Part shown: positions 46,341-55,439 of the stretch, one piece after another
Position numbering within the stretch: the first letter of the stretch is position 1
Layout: each line of letters begins with the position of its first letter
Assembly (NCBI GenBank): GCA_027488975.1
Contig: JAIYAQ010000006.1
Location: 62,001 to 126,000, forward strand
Direction of reading: 5' to 3'
DNA: 64,000 nucleotides
Source of the DNA: Cyanobium sp. E1_MAG_00006
GTDB taxonomy: Bacteria; Cyanobacteriota; Cyanobacteriia; PCC-6307; Cyanobiaceae
The notes under the pieces: generated by a model
Told to the model about the DNA's origin: nothing
The model's database searches: none
Seen by the model: only the letters and a program-made list of their open reading frames with translations
Translations under genes and position numbers: made by a program

Positions 46341-46883
46341 ATGGCAGTTCCGTCCCATCGTTCCCGTATCGCGCTGTCCCTCACGGGCGTGCTGCTGCTG
46401 GGCGCCGGCTCCGGCTGGAGCCAGTCGGCGCCCGCCGGGCCGCAGCAGGGCCCGTATGACGGCCAGGCACAGCCCATGCTCGAGGCACTGAGCAGCCTCA
46501 CCCCAGCCCAGCGCCGCGAGTATCTGCAGGCCCTGCGGACCCTGGAGGACACGCGCAGCCGTGCGCACATTACCCAGCTGGATCAGGCCCAGCGCTGTCT
46601 GGCCCAGGCCAGCGTTGGGCCTGCCGTCCGCGGCTGCTGGCAGAGCCTGGCCAGTGCCCAGAAGCAGCAGCGCCGGCAGCAGATGCAGCAGCAGCAGGCC
46701 CTTCTCCAGCGCTTTGGACTGCCGATGCCGCGCTCCCGAGGTTGGCAGGGGGCTCAGGCGCGCCCCCAGCAATGGCAGCAGCAGTGGCGGCAGCAGTGGC
46801 AGGGCCAGCAGTCCCAGCGTCAGCCGCTGCAACCGATGCAACAGCCCCAGGCGGAGCCGCAGCTTCCCTACGGCTGGTACTGA
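46341..46883 (+). CDS. Secreted Gln-rich protein with LTPAQ motif
   Basis: Signal-like N-terminus, SSLTPAQRREYLQALRTLEDTRS, Q-rich C-terminus. Confidence 0.6.
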   Translation: MAVPSHRSRIALSLTGVLLLGAGSGWSQSAPAGPQQGPYDGQAQPMLEALSSLTPAQRREYLQALRTLEDTRSRAHITQLDQAQRCLAQASVGPAVRGCWQSLASAQKQQRRQQMQQQQALLQRFGLPMPRSRGWQGAQARPQQWQQQWRQQWQGQQSQRQPLQPMQQPQAEPQLPYGWY

Positions 46884-47833
46884 GTCGGCGGCGGATCGCC
46901 TGCGGCGCGGAACCAGCGGGCCAGGGCGGAGACGTCCTCGTCGCCATGGCCGCGGGCGATCAGCTCGTCCTCCAGCTGGGCGATGCGCCGGCTGAGGGGA
47001 AGATCCAACTCCACCGCTGCCGCCGTCTCCATGGCGATGGCCAGGTCCTTGCGGTGCAGGGCCAGGCGAAAGCCCAGGGGGTGGTTCCCCTCAAGCATGT
47101 GGCCAGAGCGATGGGTGAGGGCCCAGGAGCCGGCGGCGCCGGCCTGCAGCGCCTCGACCAGCTGCGCCATCGGTAGCCCCAGCCGGTGGCCGAGGGCTAG
47201 GGCTTCAGCCACGGCGCCATAGCTGCCTGCCACCAGCACCTGGTTCACGGCCTTGGCCTGCTGCCCCGCCCCCAGCGAGCCCAGGTGGGTGATGCGGCTG
47301 CCGATCACTTCGAGCAGCGGCCGCGCCCGCTGCAGATCCGCCGCCTCTCCGCCCACCAGCACCGAGAGCGTGCCGGCCCTGGCGCCTTCGGTGCCGCCCG
47401 TCACCGGCGCATCCAGCCAGGCCACACCTGCTTGCGCCAGCCGTTCGGCCAGCCGGTGGGTGGTGGCGGGGCTGATGGTTGAGAAATCGATCAGCAGGGA
47501 ACCGGGCTGCAGGCCATGGATGGCGGCATCGATGGCGGCACCGTCGCCCCCCAGCAGCACCGCTTCCACGGCGGCGTCATCGCTGAGGCAGAGGCAGAGG
47601 ATGCTGCTGCCCCGGGCCACGGCAGCCGGACTGTCGGCGCTGATGGCATGGGCGTGACTGTCGGAGTGACTGGCGGCCTCTTGCAGCACAACGGCCTCCC
47701 GCTGGCGGCTGCGGTTGTGCAGCGTGAGCGGGAAGCCGGCCTTGAGCAGATTGGCGGCCATGGGGGCCCCGAGGGCCCCCAGACCGATGAAGCCGATGGC
47801 GTCGCGGCCGATGGCGGCCGGATCAGGCCTCAT
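46868..47833 (-). CDS. 6-phosphogluconate/3-hydroxyisobutyrate dehydrogenase-family NAD(P)-binding protein
   Basis: [53 protein letters not shown]. Confidence 0.9.
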   Translation of the reverse strand: MRPDPAAIGRDAIGFIGLGALGAPMAANLLKAGFPLTLHNRSRQREAVVLQEAASHSDSHAHAISADSPAAVARGSSILCLCLSDDAAVEAVLLGGDGAAIDAAIHGLQPGSLLIDFSTISPATTHRLAERLAQAGVAWLDAPVTGGTEGARAGTLSVLVGGEAADLQRARPLLEVIGSRITHLGSLGAGQQAKAVNQVLVAGSYGAVAEALALGHRLGLPMAQLVEALQAGAAGSWALTHRSGHMLEGNHPLGFRLALHRKDLAIAMETAAAVELDLPLSRRIAQLEDELIARGHGDEDVSALARWFRAAGDPPPTQYQP

Positions 47834-49028
47834 CCAGGGCTGCCACGCCAGGCAGCACCTTGCCTTCGAGCAGCTCGAGGCTGGCGCCGCCACCGGTGGA
47901 GATGTGCGACATCTGGTCGGCCAGACCGGCCTTCTCCACAGCGGCCACGGAGTCGCCACCGCCGATGATCGTGCAGCAACCCTTGCCGCTCAGGTCGGCC
48001 AGGGTGGTGGCAATGGCGTTGGTGCCGGCGGCGAAGGCGTCGAACTCGAACACGCCCATCGGGCCGTTCCAGATCACGGTCTTGCAGTCGGCCAGGGCGT
48101 CCTGGAACACCTTCACCGAGTCGGGGCCGATGTCGAGGCCCATCCAGCCGTCGGGGATGGCGTCCACGCTGGCGATCTGGCTGTTGGCATCGGGGGCGAA
48201 GTTGTCGGCCAGCACCACATCGGTGGGCAGCAGGAACTGCACGCCCTTGGCGGCTGCCTTGGCCTCCAGCTCCTTGGCCAGCTCCAACTTGTCCTCCTCC
48301 ACCAGGCTCTTGCCGACGGCCAGGCCGCGCGCCTTGTAGAAGGTGAAGATCATGCCGCCGCCGACAAGGATCTTGTCGCACTTGTCGAGCAGGGCCTCGA
48401 GCACGCCGATCTTGGAGCTCACCTTCGAGCCGCCCACGATCGCGGCCAGGGGACGCTTGGGCTCATCGATGGCACCCTGCAAATACTGCAGTTCCTTCTC
48501 CATCAGGTAGCCGGCCACGCTGGGGCTCAGGTACTGGGTCACGCCCTCGGTGGAGGCGTGGGCGCGGTGGGCGGCGCCGAAGGCGTCGTTCACATACACA
48601 TCGGCTAGGGCAGCCAGCTGCTTGGCGAAGTCGCTCTCGTTCTTCTCCTCCTCGGCGAAGAAGCGCACGTTCTCGAGCAGCACCACATCGCCCTCGGCCA
48701 TGGCGGCCACCTTGGCCTCGGCGTCAGCGCCGATGCAGCTGTCGGTCTTGACCACAGGCTTGCCGAGCAGCTCGCTCAGGCGAGCGGCCACGGGGGTGAG
48801 CCGCATGCCCTCGTTCACCTGACCCTTAGGGCGGCCGAAGTGGGCCGCCAGGATCACCTTGGCGCCCTTGCCGGTCAGGTCGTTGATCGTCGGCAGGGCG
48901 GCGCGGATGCGGGTGTCGTCGGTGATGACACCGGCGTCGTTGAGGGGCACGTTGAAGTCGACCCGGACCAGCACGCGCTTGCCGCGCAGTGTGTCAGCGG
49001 AGAGGCTGGCCAGGGAGCGCTTCGCCAT
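47823..49028 (-). CDS. pgk: Phosphoglycerate kinase
   Basis: [53 protein letters not shown]. Confidence 0.97.
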   Translation of the reverse strand: MAKRSLASLSADTLRGKRVLVRVDFNVPLNDAGVITDDTRIRAALPTINDLTGKGAKVILAAHFGRPKGQVNEGMRLTPVAARLSELLGKPVVKTDSCIGADAEAKVAAMAEGDVVLLENVRFFAEEEKNESDFAKQLAALADVYVNDAFGAAHRAHASTEGVTQYLSPSVAGYLMEKELQYLQGAIDEPKRPLAAIVGGSKVSSKIGVLEALLDKCDKILVGGGMIFTFYKARGLAVGKSLVEEDKLELAKELEAKAAAKGVQFLLPTDVVLADNFAPDANSQIASVDAIPDGWMGLDIGPDSVKVFQDALADCKTVIWNGPMGVFEFDAFAAGTNAIATTLADLSGKGCCTIIGGGDSVAAVEKAGLADQMSHISTGGGASLELLEGKVLPGVAALDEA

Positions 49029-49172
49029 GGCGATGAGCAACAGAGGGTCGGGCGAATTTAGCGGGCCGGTCAAGGGGTGATCCCGCCGCCTGGTGCGGTC
49101 TGCTCCCCTGGCCCCTGCGGCAGCGGGCGCTAGACAGTGAAGGCACGACAGCGGCACCCCGGCCCACCGGCC

Positions 49173-49550
49173 ATGTTCGAGATCGTTCTCTTCCCCATCG
49201 ATCGCAGCCGCCAGGCCGCTGAGACCGCCGCCACGGCCCTGAAGCTGGCCCGGCAGCACGGCAGCCGCCTCGTGCTGCTTTCGGTGGTGGAGCCCGGCGA
49301 GGACGATCCCGTTGCGGTGGCCGATCTGCTGCAGCAGGCCCGCAGCCGCTTTCAGGAGCAGGGAGTGGCCTGCGAGGTGATCGAGCGGGAGGGCAAGCCG
49401 GCCTTCGTGATCTGCGATGTGGCGGATGAGATCAATGCCGATGTGATCGTGATGGGTACCCGCGGCCTGAGTCTGGAGGCCGATGAGGCCCCCAGCACCG
49501 CCTCGCGGGTGATCCAGCTGGCGCCCTGCCCCGTGCTGGTGGTTCCGTGA
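49173..49550 (+). CDS. Universal stress protein (UspA family)
   Basis: [41 protein letters not shown] ... VIVMGTRG. Confidence 0.9.
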   Translation: MFEIVLFPIDRSRQAAETAATALKLARQHGSRLVLLSVVEPGEDDPVAVADLLQQARSRFQEQGVACEVIEREGKPAFVICDVADEINADVIVMGTRGLSLEADEAPSTASRVIQLAPCPVLVVP

Positions 49551-50644
49551 GTGAGGTTTCCGGCGCGGCCGGTCTGCTGAGCGCGGCCGCTCCGGCGATC
49601 CAGTGGTACCCGGGCCACATCGCCAAGGCGGAGCGGGCCCTCACCGACAACCTGGCCAAGGTGGACCTGGTGATCGAGGTGCGCGACGCGCGCATCCCGC
49701 TGGCCACCAGCCATCCGCGCCTGCAGCGCTGGATCGGTAACAAGCAGCACCTGCTGGTGCTCAACCGTCGCGACATGGTTCCTGCCCCGGCCCGCGAGGC
49801 CTGGGATGCCTGGTTCCGCGCCGCCGGTCAGACGGTGTGGTGGTGCGACGCCAAGGCCGGCACCGGTGTGAAACAGCTGCAGCAGGCGGCGATCCGCGCT
49901 GGTGCGGCCCTGAATGCCCGCCGCCGCGAGCGGGGCATGAAGCCGCGGCCGGTGCGGGCGCTGACGCTGGGCTTCCCGAACGTGGGCAAGTCGGCTCTGA
50001 TCAACCGGCTGGTGCGCCAGAAGGTGGTGGAGAGCGCCCGCCGCGCCGGCGTCACCCGCAGCCTGCGCTGGGTGCGGCTGGGCCAGGACATCGACCTGCT
50101 CGATGCCCCTGGCGTGTTGCCGCCCCGCCTCGACAACCAGCTGGCGGCTCTGCACCTGGCCCTGTGCGATGACATCGGCCAGGCCGCCTACGACGGCGAA
50201 GCTGTGGCTATGGCCTTCGTGATGCTGCTGGCAGGCCTGGAGCCGGTGCTGGCGGCCGGCGTGCCGGTGGGCCTGCTGGAGCGGCGCTACGGCGTGGCGC
50301 TGGAGAGCTTGATGGCCGATCGCGCAGATGGCGGCGCGGCTCGGGGTGTGGCTGAGGAGCCTGAGCGGGATGGGGAGCTGGGTGTGGAGCGGGATGGGGC
50401 TCGGCTGGAGCCCCCTCACGACACTATCCCTGATTCTGTACAGCCTGTACGGAATGCCGGAGAGTCCGTGGAGGCTGCCACGGCCGTCACTAAATCCCTG
50501 CCGCCTGATGCCGCCGGCTGGCTCGCCGCCGCCGCCGCCCGCCACACCAGCGGCGATACGGCCCGCATGGCCCAGCGCCTGCTCGATGACTTCCGCCGCG
50601 GTCAGCTCGGGGCGATCGCCCTCGAGCTGCCGCCCCGCCGATGA
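49547..50644 (+). CDS. ylqF: Ribosome biogenesis GTPase YlqF/RbgA-like
   Basis: [66 protein letters not shown]. Confidence 0.93.
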   Translation: MSEVSGAAGLLSAAAPAIQWYPGHIAKAERALTDNLAKVDLVIEVRDARIPLATSHPRLQRWIGNKQHLLVLNRRDMVPAPAREAWDAWFRAAGQTVWWCDAKAGTGVKQLQQAAIRAGAALNARRRERGMKPRPVRALTLGFPNVGKSALINRLVRQKVVESARRAGVTRSLRWVRLGQDIDLLDAPGVLPPRLDNQLAALHLALCDDIGQAAYDGEAVAMAFVMLLAGLEPVLAAGVPVGLLERRYGVALESLMADRADGGAARGVAEEPERDGELGVERDGARLEPPHDTIPDSVQPVRNAGESVEAATAVTKSLPPDAAGWLAAAAARHTSGDTARMAQRLLDDFRRGQLGAIALELPPRR

Positions 50645-51591
50645 GCGCATTTGGTGAAGGCGAAGGCGAGCTGCTGACGCTCACCTACCCCAAGCCGCTG
50701 CCGATGCGGCTGGATCGCTGGTTGGTGGCCCAGCGGCCGGAGCAGAGCCGGGCCCGCATCCAGAAGTTCATTGATGCTGGCTATGTGCGCGTCAACGGCG
50801 TCACCGGCCGGGCCAAGACGCCCCTGCGCCAGCACGACACGGTGGAGCTGTGGATGCCGCCACCGGAGCCCCTGCCTTACCTGCTGGCCCAGGACATCCC
50901 CCTGGATGTGCTCTACGAGGACGCCCATCTGATCGTGCTGAATAAGCCCGCTGGCCTCACCGTGCATCCGGCGCCCGGTAACAAGGACGGCACCCTGGTG
51001 AACGGCCTGCTGCACCACTGCCCCGACCTGCCCGGCATCGGCGGTGAGATGCGCCCGGGCATCGTGCATCGGCTCGATAAGAACACCACCGGCTGCATCG
51101 TGGTGGCCAAGAGCCAGGAGGCGCTGGTGAAGCTGCAGGTGCAGATCCAGCAGCGGGTGGCCTCACGTGAGTACCTGGCGGTGGTGCACGGCGCCCCGGC
51201 GGCGGATCACGGCACGATCGTGGGCGCCATCGGCCGCCACCCGGCCGACCGCAAGAAGTACGCCGTGGTGCATGACGACTCCGGCCGCCACGCCTGCACC
51301 CACTGGACTCTGCTGGAGCGACTGGGCGACTACGCCCTGCTGCGCTTCAAGCTCGACACCGGCCGCACCCACCAGATCCGTGTGCACTGCGCCCACATCG
51401 GCCATCCGATCGTGGGTGATCCCGTGTATTCCCGCTGCCGCAAGCTGCCGATTGCCCTGCCGGGCCAGGCCTTGCATGCTTTTCAGCTGGGACTGGATCA
51501 CCCGATCACGCGCGAGCGGCTGCTGTTCGAGGCGCCGCCGCCGCCGGTGTTCGAGAAGCTGCTGGCGCTGCTGAGGCGGCGGGTCGCCTGA
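50641..51591 (+). CDS. rluD: RluA/RluD-family 23S rRNA pseudouridine synthase
   Basis: S4 domain then GIVHRLDKNTTGCIVVAKS, RTHQIRVHCAHIGHPIVGD. Confidence 0.93.
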   Translation: MSAFGEGEGELLTLTYPKPLPMRLDRWLVAQRPEQSRARIQKFIDAGYVRVNGVTGRAKTPLRQHDTVELWMPPPEPLPYLLAQDIPLDVLYEDAHLIVLNKPAGLTVHPAPGNKDGTLVNGLLHHCPDLPGIGGEMRPGIVHRLDKNTTGCIVVAKSQEALVKLQVQIQQRVASREYLAVVHGAPAADHGTIVGAIGRHPADRKKYAVVHDDSGRHACTHWTLLERLGDYALLRFKLDTGRTHQIRVHCAHIGHPIVGDPVYSRCRKLPIALPGQALHAFQLGLDHPITRERLLFEAPPPPVFEKLLALLRRRVA

Positions 51592-51691
51592 TCGCCGCGA
51601 CTTGAGGCACCTGGCCGGCTCGGGCGGCGGCTGCACCGGGCTGGGCTCTCCCCGGAGTTCTCGGCAGACTTGAACCCCCTGGGCCTCAGCC

Positions 51692-51964
51692 ATGGCCACG
51701 CCGCCGCGTCGGCTGTTCGTCGATCAGTTCTTCGTGGGCTGGGTGTACGGCCCCTGGGTGGTGGCCGGACTGCTGGTGATCCTGGCCCTGCGGCTGCTGC
51801 TTGCCGAGGACTTCAATCTGCACAGCCACGCCTGGGGGCTGTTCGGCAACGCCTCGATCTGCTTCTCGATCGGGTGCGTTTGCAAGCTCTCCTGGACCAT
51901 GGCCCGCTTCAATGCCGTGCGCCAGCTGGAGCTGCAGCTGCGGCAGCAGCTGGGACTGCGCTGA
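51692..51964 (+). CDS. Small membrane protein A of a tandem pair
   Basis: AWGLFGNASICFSIGCVCKLSW. Confidence 0.7.
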   Translation: MATPPRRLFVDQFFVGWVYGPWVVAGLLVILALRLLLAEDFNLHSHAWGLFGNASICFSIGCVCKLSWTMARFNAVRQLELQLRQQLGLR

Positions 51965-52224
51965 TGGAGATGAGCCGCTCCCAGCTGGCGATGGTCGTCA
52001 CCCTGCCCTGGTTGGCCGCGGGGGTGGTGCTGCTGGCCATGACCCGCATCGAGGCTGAGAGCCAGGAGGTGAAGCTCGGGCTGTTCGGCAGCGCCGCCAT
52101 CTGCTTCTCAATCGGCTGCCTGGCGCGCACCACCCTGGGGCTGCACGATCTGATGCTGGCCTCCCAGGCGCGGGCGGCTGCTCCCCAGCCGCCTTCGCCT
52201 CCGGCTGGGACCGACCCGGCATGA
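51964..52224 (+). CDS. Small membrane protein B of a tandem pair
   Basis: KLGLFGSAAICFSIGCLARTTL; overlaps neighbours (TGATG, ATGA). Confidence 0.7.
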   Translation: MEMSRSQLAMVVTLPWLAAGVVLLAMTRIEAESQEVKLGLFGSAAICFSIGCLARTTLGLHDLMLASQARAAAPQPPSPPAGTDPA

Positions 52225-53906
52225 GCAGGGGCCCTCGGCTGCGCCTGAGGCGCGCTCTCGCCATCGCCTGGCTGGCGCTGCTGCCACCCGCCAGCGCCCA
52301 GACGCTGATTCAGGCCCCGGCGCCGCGCCGCTTGCCGCCACCGTCAGCGGCGCTGCTGCGCAGCCTGGAGGGCTTTCAGAACGACCTTGACGCCCTCGAT
52401 CAGACCCTGATTCCCGGGGCGGCCGGTGCCGGCCGTGCCGAAACGGCCCGGAAATCAGCTCTACCGCCGCTGCCAGCTCCCGCCGCCACGGCCTTGCCCA
52501 GCACCGTGCAGGCGGTGCAGATCCAACGCCGCCTGCCGCTCAGCCTGGCGGAGGCCCTGCAGGTGGCCGTGCAGAACGACCCCGATCTGGCGGTCGCCGT
52601 GCAGGGCGTTCGCGAGCAGCAGGGGTTGGTGGCCTCGGCCCGGGGCCGTTGGTGGCCTGAGCTGGGCTTGAACCTGGGGGGCGGGTTCGCTCAGCAGCGC
52701 TCGTACAGCTCGGTCTGGACCGATAACGCCGGCTTGTATCCCGCCGGATCGCCCTTTCTGGTGCAGCCCCAGGGCTGGAACCTGGTGCAGACCAACCTGG
52801 GGATCGGCACGGCTCGGATGGAGCTCGGCTGGGAGCTGATCAGCCCGGGCCGCTCCGCCGCGATTGCGGAAGCCGACGACAGCCTGCGGGCCTCCCGGCA
52901 GCGCTATGCCGATCGGCTGCGCCAGCTGCAGCTGGACGTGAGCGTGGCCTTCTACGGCCTGCAGCTCGCCAATCAGCTGCAGCGCATCCGTAAGGCCATG
53001 GTGGAGAGCGACACGGTGGTGCGTGATCAGGTGGCAGCCCTCAAACAGGTGGGGTTGGTGCCGCGGCTGGATCTGCTGCGGGCTGAAGCCGCCCTGCAGC
53101 AGAGCCGCTATCGCCTGGAGCAGGCCGAGGCCCTGCGCCTCAGCCGTCAGCGCCAGCTGAGCAACCTGATCAACGTGCCCTTCGATGTGACGCTCACGGC
53201 CATCGAGGCGGTGCGGCTGCAGCCCCCCTGGCCCCTCGATCTGGAGCAGACGATCCTGCGCGGCTGGACGGACAACCCCCAGCTCCGGGCCCTGCAGGCC
53301 GCCCGCGACGCCCTGCTGCGTCAGGCGGATCGCCGGGCGGCGGAGCTGCTGCCCAGCCTGCGGCTGGTGGCCGGCGCGGGCTACGGCCAGGGGGTGGTCA
53401 CCCAGCCCCTGATCGAGCTCAAGGGTTGCTGCGGCAGCGCCCATATCCCCCAGCTGCTCAATCAGAGCTCCGACTGGGCGGCCGGCCTGCAACTGCACTG
53501 GCGCTTCTTTGATGGTGGCGTCACCTCCGGGGCGGTGGCCGCCAGCCGTGCTGCCGCCGCCCGCACCGATCAGACCCTGGCCCGGGAGCGCAATGCCATC
53601 CGCCAGCGCCTCGAGGCCGCCTTCTTTGACCATCGGGCGGCCCTGGGGCAGATCGTGGCCGCACGGGCCTCCTACAGCGCCTCCCGCGAGGCGTTTCGCG
53701 ATGTGCGGGCCCGCTATCAGCTGGGCCTGGCCAATTACACCGATGTGGCTGACACCGTGACGACCCTCACCGCCGCGATGGAGGGGGTGGCGGAATCCAC
53801 CACCCTGGCCAACGTGAGTTATGCCCAGCTGCTGCGGGAACTGCTGCCGGTGCCGGATCAGCCCGGCGCGTCGGTGGCGCTGCCGCTGGTGCTCGGCGGC
53901 TCCTGA
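52221..53906 (+). CDS. TolC-family outer membrane efflux protein
   Basis: LPLSLAEALQVAVQNDPDLAVAVQGVREQQGLV, QLDVSVAFYGLQLANQLQRI, YQLGLANYTDVADTVTTLTAA. Confidence 0.9.
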   Translation: MSRGPRLRLRRALAIAWLALLPPASAQTLIQAPAPRRLPPPSAALLRSLEGFQNDLDALDQTLIPGAAGAGRAETARKSALPPLPAPAATALPSTVQAVQIQRRLPLSLAEALQVAVQNDPDLAVAVQGVREQQGLVASARGRWWPELGLNLGGGFAQQRSYSSVWTDNAGLYPAGSPFLVQPQGWNLVQTNLGIGTARMELGWELISPGRSAAIAEADDSLRASRQRYADRLRQLQLDVSVAFYGLQLANQLQRIRKAMVESDTVVRDQVAALKQVGLVPRLDLLRAEAALQQSRYRLEQAEALRLSRQRQLSNLINVPFDVTLTAIEAVRLQPPWPLDLEQTILRGWTDNPQLRALQAARDALLRQADRRAAELLPSLRLVAGAGYGQGVVTQPLIELKGCCGSAHIPQLLNQSSDWAAGLQLHWRFFDGGVTSGAVAASRAAAARTDQTLARERNAIRQRLEAAFFDHRAALGQIVAARASYSASREAFRDVRARYQLGLANYTDVADTVTTLTAAMEGVAESTTLANVSYAQLLRELLPVPDQPGASVALPLVLGGS

Positions 53907-54097
53907 GGATCAGCCTGAAGCCGCTCCCAGCGGCGGTTCAGCCAGGCCATGGTGCGCCAGATCAGCAGCACCAGCAACGCGGCGAACCAGAACCACACCT
54001 CGGGGGCGTTGGCATGCAGCAGCACCACCAGCACCGCCGTGATCAGCAGCAGCCAGGGCAGTTCCTGGCGCAGGTTGCCCGTCGTCGGCGTGGTCAT
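53858..54097 (-). CDS. 79-aa membrane protein
   Basis: Two hydrophobic segments; ATGA overlap with the HlyD-like gene; overlaps the 3' end of tolC-like gene convergently. Confidence 0.5.
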   Translation of the reverse strand: MTTPTTGNLRQELPWLLLITAVLVVLLHANAPEVWFWFAALLVLLIWRTMAWLNRRWERLQADPQEPPSTSGSATDAPG

Positions 54098-55416
54098 GGC
54101 AGGGTCCCGCGCTGCCGCAGCTGTGGCGCATCCTGGCGCTCCTGCTCAGGCAGGGTTCGGTAACTGCCGGTGAGGTCGCGCAGGATCGGCAGCAAGTAGC
54201 TCACCGGCGTGCGCCATTCCACGTAGCCATGGGCCTTGAGGGTCAGCCCCTCACGGATCGGGAAGACGCTGCTGCCGCGGCTGAGGGTCCAGCGGAAGCC
54301 ATCACCACCGGCGCGCCCGGCCCCGCCCGGCCCCGAGGCACCGGCGGGCAGCAGGTCGATCTCGGTGCGCATCACCGGCCCGTTGCGCACCAGGGCCTCC
54401 GCCAGCTGGGGATTGCCCATGGTGGTGTTCACGTCTTCCCGGGTGGCGGGCAGCAGGCTCACGCGGCTCACCCGGCCGCGGATGCCGCCGAAGCGACCGC
54501 GCTCGTCCCAGTCCGGCACCACCTCCATGGCCAGGCCGGGCCGCAGCCGCCGGGCATCGGCCGGTGCGAAGTAGGCCACCGCCCGCAGGGGGCCACCGGT
54601 GCTGCTGCCGAGGGTGCCGAGCCGCTCCCCGGGCTTCACCGTCTGGCCGCGCACCACCTGCAGGTCGAGGATGCGGCCGTCGCGGTCGGCGCGCAGGGTG
54701 CCGTCGTACCCGAGGCGGGCCTGGGTCACCTTGATGGCGCGGCGGGCGTCGTCGATGGCATAGCGGCGGCGCAGTCTGTCGGTGTCGATCTCGAGCTTCA
54801 CCTTCTGCCAGCTGTCGAGGGCCTCCCGTTCGCGGATGCGCAGCTCGGCCACGCTGGCGTCCAGCTGGATGGCGCGATCTTCGCTGGCCACCACCTCCTG
54901 GGCCAGGGGGGCCACCACCTCGCGCCGGGCCAGATGGCGGAAATCGGCCACCTTCTGGTCGTAGATGCGCCGCAGGGCATCGAAGCGGCGGCGGTCCTCC
55001 TCCAGCTTGGCCAGGGCGGTGTTGCGCAGCCGTTGCGCGGCGCTCAGCCGGATCTGATCGCGCTTGTCGAGATCGGCGTTGATGCGGATCAACTCGGCGA
55101 GATCCCGCTCCTGACGCTGCAACTGCTGCTCCAGGGTGGGCAGGTAGAGGCGGATCAGGGGCTGCTGGCGCCTCACCGCTTCGCCCACCCGCACCGGCAG
55201 GTTGAGGATCTGGCCTTCGGCGCGGGCGTCGATCACCGTGGAGCCGCCGGGCACGATCACCACGCCACGGCCGATCACCTCGGTGGGCACCGGCCAGAAC
55301 AGAAACCAGCCCGCCGTGAGGGCCCAGGCCGCTCCAAGGGCGATCAGCACCTGCTGTTCGGATTGCCGTGCCCCGGCCACCCGTTGCGCAACGCGCTTCA
55401 GCACAACGACCGCCAA
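54094..55416 (-). CDS. HlyD-family membrane fusion/secretion protein
   Basis: N-terminal TM, biotinyl-lipoyl-like VIDARAEGQILNLPVRVGEAVRRQQPLIRLYLPTLEQQLQRQERDLAEL, RDGRILDLQVVRGQTVKPGERL; TTG start. Confidence 0.88.
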   Translation of the reverse strand: MAVVVLKRVAQRVAGARQSEQQVLIALGAAWALTAGWFLFWPVPTEVIGRGVVIVPGGSTVIDARAEGQILNLPVRVGEAVRRQQPLIRLYLPTLEQQLQRQERDLAELIRINADLDKRDQIRLSAAQRLRNTALAKLEEDRRRFDALRRIYDQKVADFRHLARREVVAPLAQEVVASEDRAIQLDASVAELRIREREALDSWQKVKLEIDTDRLRRRYAIDDARRAIKVTQARLGYDGTLRADRDGRILDLQVVRGQTVKPGERLGTLGSSTGGPLRAVAYFAPADARRLRPGLAMEVVPDWDERGRFGGIRGRVSRVSLLPATREDVNTTMGNPQLAEALVRNGPVMRTEIDLLPAGASGPGGAGRAGGDGFRWTLSRGSSVFPIREGLTLKAHGYVEWRTPVSYLLPILRDLTGSYRTLPEQERQDAPQLRQRGTLP

Positions 55417-55439
55417 ACCTGCACCAGGATCATGGCGAG

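Noticed and set aside
44658-46841. 727-aa ORF antisense to the two-component system
   Set aside because: Shadow ORF; the opposite strand has canonical receiver and kinase motifs.
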